Source: Gemmatimonadota bacterium | Lineage (GTDB): Bacteria > Gemmatimonadota > Gemmatimonadetes > Gemmatimonadales > GWC2-71-9 | Direction: 5' to 3' | Length of the DNA stretch: 5,222 nt | NCBI GenBank assembly: GCA_003221075.1 | Contig: QHUF01000168.1 | Span: 1 to 5,222 of the forward strand | Shown: positions 1-4,849 of the stretch, in pieces | How positions within the stretch are numbered: position 1 is the stretch's first letter | Layout: each line of letters opens with the position of its first letter | Translations under genes and position numbers: made by a program | The notes under the pieces: model-generated | Databases searched by the model: none | Told to the model about the DNA's origin: nothing | What the model saw: the letters and a program-made list of their open reading frames with translations, nothing else

Positions 1-371
1 TGCTGCGTCAGGCGTTCAAGCCGGAGTTCTTGAACCGTGTGGACGACATCATCATCTTCCGGCCGCTGACGCACGAGGACATCGCGCAGATCGTGGATAT
101 CCAGATCAAGCGCGTGGAGAAGCTGCTCGCCGACCGCAAACTGACGCTCGAGGTAACGCCCGCGGCGAAGCAGCTGCTCGTCGCGGAGGGCTACGATCCT
201 GTCTATGGGGCGCGGCCTTTGAAGCGTGCGATCCAGCGGCTGCTGCAGAATCCGCTCGCGGTGGCGGTGCTGGAGGGGCAGTATGCCGAGGGCGACCGCA
301 TCCTGGTCGACCGCGCGAAAGACGGCAATTCGTTGAGCTTCGAGAAGGCCCGGGAGCCGGTGCGTGCTTAA
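1..371 (+). CDS. clpB: ATP-dependent chaperone ClpB, C-terminal fragment (5' end outside window)
   Basis: This is the 3' end of a ClpB disaggregase gene, reading in the frame whose first whole codon is at base 3 and ending with TAA at 369-371. ClpB is a cytosolic hexameric AAA+ machine that works with DnaK/DnaJ/GrpE to pull apart protein aggregates. The visible 122 residues cover the end of the second AAA+ domain. FKPEFLNRVDD carries the conserved arginine-finger region, and GYDPVYGARPLKRAIQR carries the sensor-2 GAR motif; both match E. coli ClpB almost residue for residue. The short tail after the small C-terminal subdomain (LAVAVLEGQYAEGDRILVD) is normal for the family, so the 3' end is intact. 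The Walker motifs and the middle domain, which separates ClpB from ClpA/ClpC, lie upstream of the window, so ClpC is a less likely alternative. The DPVYGARPLKRAIQ block and the short tail favour ClpB. No terminator is obvious before the next gene, which starts 44 bases downstream. Confidence 0.93.
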   Translation, partial: LRQAFKPEFLNRVDDIIIFRPLTHEDIAQIVDIQIKRVEKLLADRKLTLEVTPAAKQLLVAEGYDPVYGARPLKRAIQRLLQNPLAVAVLEGQYAEGDRILVDRAKDGNSLSFEKAREPVRA

Positions 372-376
372 AGACC

Positions 377-406
377 GTGCGTCGTGCGTGGTGCGTCGTG
401 CGTGGT
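377..406. repeat. Perfect 14-bp tandem duplication between clpB and tadA
   Basis: The unit GTGCGTCGTGCGTG occurs twice in direct contact (377-390 and 391-404), and the next two bases (GT) begin a third copy. Each unit is itself built from GTGCGTC/GTGCGTG half-units, so the whole tract is a near-7-bp periodic array. It fills most of the gap between the clpB stop and the tadA ATG. It happens to be open in the tadA frame, which extends that frame to a GTG at 377, but its repetitive make-up argues that it is not coding. It could be a slippage-prone intergenic repeat; any role is unknown. Confidence 0.85.
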
Positions 407-415
407 AATCCAGGG

Positions 416-847
416 ATGGAAGCGGCGCTCCAGCAGGCGCGGTTCGCAGCATCGAAGGACGAAGTGCCGATAGGCGCAGTCGTGATGCGCGGCGACGAGA
501 TCGTTGCCGAGGCGCATAACGAGACTGTCGCGCGTAGAAACCCCACGTATCATGCCGAGTTTCTCGTCATCGAGCGGGCGCTCGAGGCGTTAGATACCGA
601 TCGGCTCACCGATTGCACGCTTTACGTGACGATCGAGCCGTGCGCGCAGTGCGCGGGAGCGATTGTATTGGCCAAGGTCAAAACGCTTGTGTTTGGGGCG
701 TTCGATGAGAAGGCGGGGATGTGCGGGTCGGTGGGGGACATCGTGCGGCATCCGCGGCTGAATCACCGGGTGGATGTGCAGAGCGGGGTTGAAGCGGAGG
801 CGTGCGCCGAGCTGATACGCGAGTTTTTTGCCGCGCGCCGCGCGTAG
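416..847 (+). CDS. tadA: tRNA-specific adenosine deaminase (TadA)
   Basis: This protein would deaminate adenosine-34 to inosine in the tRNA-Arg(ACG) anticodon in the cytosol. From the ATG at 416 it has 143 residues, and all zinc-site motifs of the CDA-like fold are present. HAE has the ligand His46 and proton-shuttling Glu48; PCAQC has the zinc ligands Cys76 and Cys79. The flanking blocks DEVPIGAVV, TLYVTIEPC, VVFGA-like LVFGAFDEKAG and NHRV follow E. coli TadA colinearly, with a constant offset of 11 residues at the catalytic site. The frame stays open upstream to GTG codons at 377 and 398, but those lie in a tandem repeat, so the ATG at 416 is preferred; the AGGG before it is very close and is a weak ribosome binding site. 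One oddity is Tyr45 directly before HAE, where TadA usually has Ala. Other deaminases of the superfamily (guanine or cytosine deaminase) are less likely given the NHRV and GxxGS context. It probably follows clpB in the same transcript. Confidence 0.9.
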   Translation: MEAALQQARFAASKDEVPIGAVVMRGDEIVAEAHNETVARRNPTYHAEFLVIERALEALDTDRLTDCTLYVTIEPCAQCAGAIVLAKVKTLVFGAFDEKAGMCGSVGDIVRHPRLNHRVDVQSGVEAEACAELIREFFAARRA

Positions 848-916
848 AATTGATGCTGGTCCGGCGTAGGCACCGGGCGATTGTACCGGCATGGTTCCGC
901 CCCATCCCAAAGAGCG

Positions 917-1039
917 TTGACGTTCTATGCGATAACTGGCATATTCCATCGTGACCGGCGCGCGACGCCGAAGCACGAACTCGATCTGATCAAGGCGCGC
1001 CTGCGCTGGGCCCAGCGCCATGCGCGCGGCGAGGTGTAG
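917..1039 (+). pseudogene. Remnant of a HigB/Gp49-like (RelE superfamily) toxin, C-terminal part only
   Basis: The frame ending at TAG 1037-1039 encodes a stretch of about 40 residues that includes TFYAITGIFHRDRRATPKH followed by ELDLIKARLRWAQRH. This matches the C-terminal signature of the phage Gp49-like toxin family: a beta strand ending in a phenylalanine-lysine type loop, then ATPKHE-DLI-ARL and a helix. The antitoxin follows after five bases, the usual toxin-first order of HigBA loci. The same frame stays open only back to a TGA at 851, has no ATG, and before about 917 no longer looks like the family. Only 189 bases separate the tadA stop from this stop, whereas a full toxin of roughly 110 residues needs well over 300. 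The N-terminal two thirds are therefore missing. The start given is approximate: 917 is an in-frame TTG near where the similarity begins. A truncated but translated peptide cannot be excluded. Confidence 0.66.
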
Positions 1040-1044
1040 GACCT

Positions 1045-1368
1045 ATGAAGATCATCAAGAGTAGCGGCAACGTCTTTGCCGACCTCGGCCTGCCAGGGGC
1101 GGAGGAGCGCCTCCTCAAGACGCGGCTCGCGGCCGAAATCGCGCGCGCGATCGCGGGACGCAAACTCACCCAGGCTGCGGCCGCTGAGCTGATGGGCATT
1201 GACCAGCCGAAAGTCTCACACCTCCTCAACGGGCGGCTGGCTGGCTTCTCCACGGAGCGCCTGCTCACCTGGTTGATCGCGCTCGGCCGTGATGTGGACA
1301 TTATCGTGCGGAGGCCGCTCCAGCGCCGCGCTGGGCGTCTTCGAGTGCGGACCGTCGGTTCTCGGTGA
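1045..1368 (+). CDS. XRE-family antitoxin of HigA type
   Basis: This is a 107-residue DNA-binding protein with one Cro/C1-type helix-turn-helix at about residues 41-64 (LTQAAAAELMGIDQPKVSHL, then LNGRL). It is the HigA-like class that begins with SSGNVFADLGLP at residues 6-17 and continues with FSTERLLTWLIALGRDVDIIV at about 68-88. In this family the N-terminal part contacts the toxin and the helix-turn-helix represses the operon promoter. The ATG is preceded by AGGA at 1038-1041, only three bases away, with GAGG at 1031-1034 as an alternative site. Both overlap the end of the toxin remnant, so translation was probably once coupled to it. The length and the basic tail (GRLRVRT) look complete and no frameshift is seen. 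Because the partner toxin is truncated, this protein may now be an orphan antitoxin or a plain repressor, or may neutralise a related toxin elsewhere. The family assignment is firm; the present role is inferred. Confidence 0.87.
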   Translation: MKIIKSSGNVFADLGLPGAEERLLKTRLAAEIARAIAGRKLTQAAAAELMGIDQPKVSHLLNGRLAGFSTERLLTWLIALGRDVDIIVRRPLQRRAGRLRVRTVGSR

Positions 1369-1381
1369 CCACTCCCAGCTT

Positions 1382-1630
1382 CTACGTTTCGTAAACCCGC
1401 TGAAGCGCTTCGCGCCAGCGTTCCTCGGGTGCCAGTCGCACAGCCTCGAGCAAGCCAACGTTGACGAGTAGCAGGTGCAGTAATCGCCGACGGGACTCCG
1501 TGTGTTGGCGAGTGTCGAAGAGATACCCATCCAACAGCTCGAACTTCTCGGGTGTATAGGCTCGGAACTCCTCGACGTCGATAGCATGAGCGTCGAGCTC
1601 GGGAAGCGGCAATTGGTCCGGTGCTGACAC
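1382..1630 (-). CDS. Small protein of unknown function (82 residues)
   Basis: I do not recognise a named family. The frame reads from GTG at 1628-1630 to TAG at 1382-1384. GGGAG at 1637-1641 lies six bases before the GTG, a good ribosome binding site that decides this start, although the frame remains open to about 1792. The protein begins VSAPDQLPLPELD (the first residue would be Met), is acidic near the N-terminus, and then has EEFRAYTPEKFELLDGYLF, followed by RRRLLHLLLVNVGLLEAVRL and APEERWREALQRVYE. The second half is a leucine-rich amphipathic helical region ending in a charged helix. There is no signal peptide or metal-binding motif. The pattern reminds me of short proteins that accompany Uma2-like genes, but that is recollection, not evidence. 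It converges with the antitoxin gene, with 13 bases between the stops and no terminator hairpin in them. It may be the end of an island with the toxin-antitoxin remnant. Confidence 0.6.
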   Translation of the reverse strand: MSAPDQLPLPELDAHAIDVEEFRAYTPEKFELLDGYLFDTRQHTESRRRLLHLLLVNVGLLEAVRLAPEERWREALQRVYET

Positions 1631-1854
1631 CTTACTCTCCCGCAGATGACTTCGATAACCTCGATTGGGTCGATTTCGGCAATCACTTCGAGCAAGAGAC
1701 ACCGCGGTCGAGAGTCGCTCGGCGTGCTCGTGAGCAAGTATAGAGCGCTCTTTCACCGGAAGCATAGCGCAAAAAAACGCGCTCAGCTTCACAATTCATC
1801 GAGCCGCGCGGAGATAATTGTCCAGGAGGCTTTCGCTTCACACTTCAACGCGAC
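1631..1854. other. Non-coding or decayed stretch between two minus-strand genes
   Basis: No convincing gene is seen in these 224 bases, which look less GC-rich than the flanks. They include a run of seven A (1771-1777) set between AGCGC and GCGCT (1766-1770 and 1779-1783), which could form a small hairpin, and an 8-bp palindrome GAGCGCTC at 1743-1750. On the minus strand, TATACT (1737-1742) resembles a -10 box about 107 bases before the 82-residue gene, but no good -35 sits at the right distance, so a promoter is only a possibility. The minus-strand frame upstream of that gene is open but uses many CGA codons, and better-looking codons occur in a neighbouring frame over about 1640-1690. This could reflect a decayed N-terminal extension or chance. 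Confidence 0.4.
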
Positions 1855-2256
1855 TCATATCCTGAAATTCAGATGATAGCCTAGGGCGAAATTGTGGAGG
1901 ATGATTCTTACCTCCACAGCGCTCACGACAATCCACACAGCTCGTCGCAGAGACGGCTTGGAGATACGAGCGACTGAAAGGTTGGCGATCGTGCTCAACG
2001 TCGTGTACGTATTCAAGCGACCCACGCTGGGGTGCGGCCCCATGAGGACGTTTAACTCAGGGTTTCTGCCTCTACGTATGGCATCGACGGACGTAAGCCA
2101 ATCGGCGGCAAGCAACGTGGTAGAGGTCCCCAGTAGAGCGTAGTCAGTCCCTGTGAGCCGCCGCGATGGTGCGGAGCACGGAGCCTGTCCCGAACCCACC
2201 GCAGCGCACAGCAGGCTTCCGGCAACGACGAGGAACGCTGACCGGGTAAATCGCAC
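1855..2256 (-). CDS. Putative exported or membrane protein of unknown function (133 residues)
   Basis: The gene starts with GTG at 2254-2256 and ends with TGA at 1855-1857. A strong Shine-Dalgarno, AGGAGG at 2261-2266, stands four bases before the GTG and fixes the start. Residues 1-25 form a clear Sec-type signal peptide: basic RFTR, hydrophobic core AFLVVAGSLLCAAVG, then SGQA with likely cleavage after Ala25. The mature part has a hydrophobic segment at about 39-57 with an Asp-Trp pair (D52, W53), a motif-like stretch NPELNVLMGPHPSVGR at 65-80, a semi-hydrophobic segment at about 86-96, and a C-terminal hydrophobic segment at about 106-127 containing E115, H121 and N122. The spaced polar residues inside hydrophobic helices (DW, NP, PSxGR, E and HN) look conserved rather than random and suggest a small membrane protein, but no function can be given. 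It lies 60 bases downstream of the AAA+ gene on the same strand and may be the last gene of that operon or separately transcribed. Confidence 0.72.
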   Translation of the reverse strand: MRFTRSAFLVVAGSLLCAAVGSGQAPCSAPSRRLTGTDYALLGTSTTLLAADWLTSVDAIRRGRNPELNVLMGPHPSVGRLNTYTTLSTIANLSVARISKPSLRRAVWIVVSAVEVRIILHNFALGYHLNFRI

Positions 2257-2260
2257 GTTC

Positions 2261-2266
2261 CCTCCT
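2261..2266 (-). promoter_or_regulatory. Strong Shine-Dalgarno for the 133-residue protein
   Basis: The minus strand reads GAGGAGGGAAC directly before the GTG at 2256. The perfect anti-16S match AGGAGG, with a four-base spacer, selects this non-ATG start and supports the gene as real. Confidence 0.75.
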
Positions 2267-2316
2267 CATATTGCGCCCGAATCACGGCGGTCGCGGTCTC
2301 AACTTGCTCGGCGAGC

Positions 2317-4017
2317 CTAACTCAGTTCCACGAGCCGCCTGAGCTCCAAAAACCGCTGCTGCATCCGCGCCCGCCCCTCGCTGTCCATTCGTTTTGCCGT
2401 CGCTGCCGGCAGGAACTGCCGGTCCGTACACTCCAGGATCGCCGCTAGCTCCTGCAGCTCCTTCTCGATCCCCTCAGTCGACGGCAAGAACTCTGCGAAG
2501 ACCTCCGTCAGGGCGGCGCGGGTGATCGTTTCACTGCCCGCCAGCAGTGACAGCCGCAGCGCCCGTCCCACTAGCCCCTCGACATCCGCGCCCGACAGCT
2601 CGCCGGCGTGCGGCACCGCCGGAATGTCCTCCGCCACCAGTTTCCCCTGAAGCTTCCCGGCGAGCGTCAGAAACATCTGGCGGATTTCCTTGTCATCCGT
2701 CGGATAGAACAGCGGGATGTGCACCTCCGCTCGGCCCTGACGCTTCAAGTCGATCGGGATCAGGTCAGGACGGGCGGTGAGCAGCATCCAGAGGATCGCG
2801 CCGCGGTAGCGCGTGTCGCCCATTTGCGCCGCGATCATCCCGAACACGCGACTCGAGGTGCCGGAATCGCCTTCCGCCTCGCGGCTCCCGAGTGCGGCGT
2901 CGGCCTCGTCGACCACCACCATCACGGGCCCCATCGCGCGCAGCACGGAAAGCACGCGCTCCAGGTTGCCTTCCGTCTCGCCGACGTACTTGGAGCGGAA
3001 GTTCTTGAGGATCACGCACGGGATGCCGATCTCGCCCGCGGTGCACTGCGCGAGAAACGTCTTGCCCGTCCCGACCGGCCCACACAACAGATAGCCCATG
3101 GGCAGACTGGCCAGTCGACCTTTGCGCAATAACTCGGCGTCCTGGCGCAGCCGGCTCTTCGCTGCGTCATGCCCGATGATGGTATCCAGCGTCCACTTGG
3201 GCTCGATGAACTCGAGCAACCCCTGCGCCTGCTTCTCGATGAGCCGCTTCTTGAGATCCTGAAACGCCTTCGCGTCGAGGCGGCGGCCCGTCTCGGCGGC
3301 GACTTTGACCATCGTCGCCTTGATGAAGCGCTCGCGCTCGTCGACGGGCGGCAACGGCAGCTCGATCGACGCGACATGCGGGCTCGACGTCACCCGCTCG
3401 CTCAGATCGGCGCGCCGTTCGTCCATCAGCACGAACGCCATCGGCATTTTCTTGACGTGCGGGCTCTTTGCCCAGTTCAGGAGAGTGACCAGCATCGCCG
3501 CGGCGGGGAAGCTCGTCCGCCCCGGCTCGCCCGACGGAAAAAGAAACGACGCCTGATCGATGATGACGGCGAAACTGATGGCCTTGTCGGCCGACACGAT
3601 GTTGTTACGCACGAAGCGGTCGAGCAGCGCCAACACGACGCCGGGATCGTTCTTGACGGTGCTCAGGTCGGCGACCTTGTCGTTCGCGAGCGCGATCATC
3701 TTTTGGAGCCGCTTCTCGTTTCTCCCCGCAAATGCCCTGAGCCCTCGGCCCAGATCGTAGTGCAGCAACAGATCCCACTTGCCGAACAGCTGCTCGGCGA
3801 GGAGATCGGCGATGGTGCCGTAGCCGTCCTCCGGCGTGGCGCCCCGCGGCAGCAGGTCGTTGGTGTTGCCGTGCAACAAGAACACGGACGTCGTGCCCGA
3901 GAAGCACAGCTCGGCGAGCTGCGCGGCCCACGGCGGCGCCCATGGAGGGAGCCCGCCCGGCAGGAGCGACGGCGTATCAGGCACGCGTGGTGCGGGTAGG
4001 TGTCTTGCCCGGATCAT
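2317..4017 (-). CDS. AAA+ ATPase with degenerate N-terminal ATPase half (Ycf46/SpoVK-like)
   Basis: This 566-residue protein ends with TAG at 2317-2319. The C-terminal half is a complete classic AAA+ module: Walker A GPVGTGKT at 313-320, pore-loop-like SKYVGETEGN at 342-351, Walker B VMVVVDEAD at 365-373 with D370/E371, arginine-finger region KRQGRAEVHIPLFYP at 425-439, and sensor-2 region SGADVEGLVGRAL at 475-487. The DSGTSSRVFG stretch (384-393) and this domain order recall the Ycf46/SpoVK group. The N-terminal half (about 33-265) has an ATPase-like core, with TTSVFLLHGNTNDLL at 42-56, FAVIIDQASFLFP at 149-161 and a sensor/finger-like region at 193-230, but no Walker A lysine. It is probably a non-catalytic partner domain. 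Residue Ala415 sits where sensor-1 usually has Asn. The start is ATG at 4017, overlapping the upstream gene by 41 bases; a GTG at 3984, overlapping by 8, is an alternative, and neither has a good ribosome binding site. The role is presumably ATP-driven remodelling of a partner encoded in the same operon. Confidence 0.9.
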   Translation of the reverse strand: MIRARHLPAPRVPDTPSLLPGGLPPWAPPWAAQLAELCFSGTTSVFLLHGNTNDLLPRGATPEDGYGTIADLLAEQLFGKWDLLLHYDLGRGLRAFAGRNEKRLQKMIALANDKVADLSTVKNDPGVVLALLDRFVRNNIVSADKAISFAVIIDQASFLFPSGEPGRTSFPAAAMLVTLLNWAKSPHVKKMPMAFVLMDERRADLSERVTSSPHVASIELPLPPVDERERFIKATMVKVAAETGRRLDAKAFQDLKKRLIEKQAQGLLEFIEPKWTLDTIIGHDAAKSRLRQDAELLRKGRLASLPMGYLLCGPVGTGKTFLAQCTAGEIGIPCVILKNFRSKYVGETEGNLERVLSVLRAMGPVMVVVDEADAALGSREAEGDSGTSSRVFGMIAAQMGDTRYRGAILWMLLTARPDLIPIDLKRQGRAEVHIPLFYPTDDKEIRQMFLTLAGKLQGKLVAEDIPAVPHAGELSGADVEGLVGRALRLSLLAGSETITRAALTEVFAEFLPSTEGIEKELQELAAILECTDRQFLPAATAKRMDSEGRARMQQRFLELRRLVELS

Positions 4018-4849
4018 CCAGAATGGCGGGTACCTCGTCCATCTGCTCGCTCCCGCCGGTGATCTGCTGCAGCTGATTCAACGTGGCCTCGGTGTGATCC
4101 ATGCTCGCGGCCGCTGCGTCCACCTGGCTGCTCAAGAAGTCGGGGTCCTGCCGGTTGGCCGCCAGCTCGATCAGCGCCTGGATCTTCGCCTCCACGCGGT
4201 CGAGCTCGAGGGCGGCGAAGTCGGCGTTCTTCACGGCCTTCTGATAATTGTCGAGCCGTTGCTCGGCGATCGCGGTGCTCTCCTCGAGCGAGCGGATCAT
4301 GCGGTCGTCCCCCGAGCCCTTGGCATCGGCGAGGCGCTTCTTGAGATCGTCGCGGCGCTTCGTCAACTCCTGGCTGGTGGTCAAGCCGAGGAACCGCAGC
4401 AGGCCGTTCTGTTGGCCGAGCAGGCGCAAAAATCCGTACAAGAGCCGGTCGAGCGCCGGTGTCCAGGCATCGGTGGTGCCGTCGACGGTGTCGGGCCGGT
4501 TAGTGCGCGCGATCGAGCGCATGTCCAGACAGCGGCGGCGGAGCGCATTAAAGCGCTGCTGCGCGTCCGTGTTCAGGACGAGGAGGAGCTGATTGAGGGT
4601 CGGCGCTTGGGCGCGGATCTGCGCGCGGGCTTTGTCGGCGACTTGGGCATCGATCGCCTCGCGGTAGCGGGGCAACGACACTAGGCCGCCCAGGTATATC
4701 AGTTCACCGGCACCGACCAGCGGGAGCAGCACGTCGGGCCACGGTGTCAGCATCGCGGCGACCGCGCCGCCGAACACCGCGAGCAGATTCCAGCGCGATG
4801 TGAACGCCCGCCAGAGGTAGTAGCCGATGCCTCCGCCCGGCGTCGTCAT
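3977..4849 (-). CDS. Membrane-anchored coiled-coil protein of unknown function (290 residues)
   Basis: I do not recognise a named family. From ATG at 4847-4849 to TGA at 3977-3979, the protein begins with an aromatic, amphipathic segment (YYLWRAFTSRWN, 10-21) and then two hydrophobic segments at about 21-37 (LLAVFGGAVAAMLTPWP) and 38-58 (PDVLLPLVGAGELIYLGGLV), a likely membrane hairpin. The rest is hydrophilic and mostly helical, with heptad-like stretches at about 62-110, 158-230 and 240-265, rich in Leu, Ala, Glu, Arg and Gln. It ends in an acidic then basic tail (EQMDEVPAILDDPGK). There are no enzyme motifs. The start overlaps the ABC ATPase stop as ATGA, and the 3' end overlaps the AAA+ gene, so production is coupled to both. 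A membrane hairpin carrying a long coiled coil next to an AAA+ gene suggests an anchor, adaptor or substrate for the ATPase; this is inference. It could also be a scaffold between the transporter and the ATPase. Confidence 0.85.
   Translation of the reverse strand: MTTPGGGIGYYLWRAFTSRWNLLAVFGGAVAAMLTPWPDVLLPLVGAGELIYLGGLVSLPRYREAIDAQVADKARAQIRAQAPTLNQLLLVLNTDAQQRFNALRRRCLDMRSIARTNRPDTVDGTTDAWTPALDRLLYGFLRLLGQQNGLLRFLGLTTSQELTKRRDDLKKRLADAKGSGDDRMIRSLEESTAIAEQRLDNYQKAVKNADFAALELDRVEAKIQALIELAANRQDPDFLSSQVDAAAASMDHTEATLNQLQQITGGSEQMDEVPAILDDPGKTPTRTTRA

Noticed and set aside
377..415. N-terminal extension of TadA from GTG 377 or 398
   Set aside because: The extra residues come entirely from the 14-bp tandem repeat and a few linker codons; TadA homology starts just after the ATG at 416.
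590..1021. Minus-strand open frame opposite tadA and the toxin remnant
   Set aside because: Antisense to the TadA catalytic core; no recognisable motif and no ribosome binding site that stands out.
1216..1737. Minus-strand open frame of 173 codons across the antitoxin and the 82-residue gene
   Set aside because: It runs antisense through the intact antitoxin and out of frame through a gene with a good ribosome binding site; its composition (many Ser, Arg, Cys) is not protein-like except for a short stretch reported separately.
1766..1783. AGCGC-A7-C-GCGCT as a rho-independent terminator
   Set aside because: The A/T run lies in the loop, not after the stem, and no gene ends directly before it on either strand.
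2306..2316. Inverted repeat GCTCGGCGAGC after the AAA+ stop as a terminator
   Set aside because: The stem is only four or five pairs with a minimal loop and no U-run follows on the minus strand, so it is too weak to call.
3169..3999. Long open frame on the plus strand opposite the AAA+ gene (276 codons)
   Set aside because: It is antisense to a gene with unmistakable AAA+ motifs; its translation is Arg/His/Gln-rich without domain motifs, the usual shadow of GC-rich codon bias.
3836..4684. Long plus-strand open frame opposite the coiled-coil gene (282 codons)
   Set aside because: It spans the junction of two overlapping minus-strand genes and shows no motif; the minus-strand genes have coupled stops and starts and coherent protein features.
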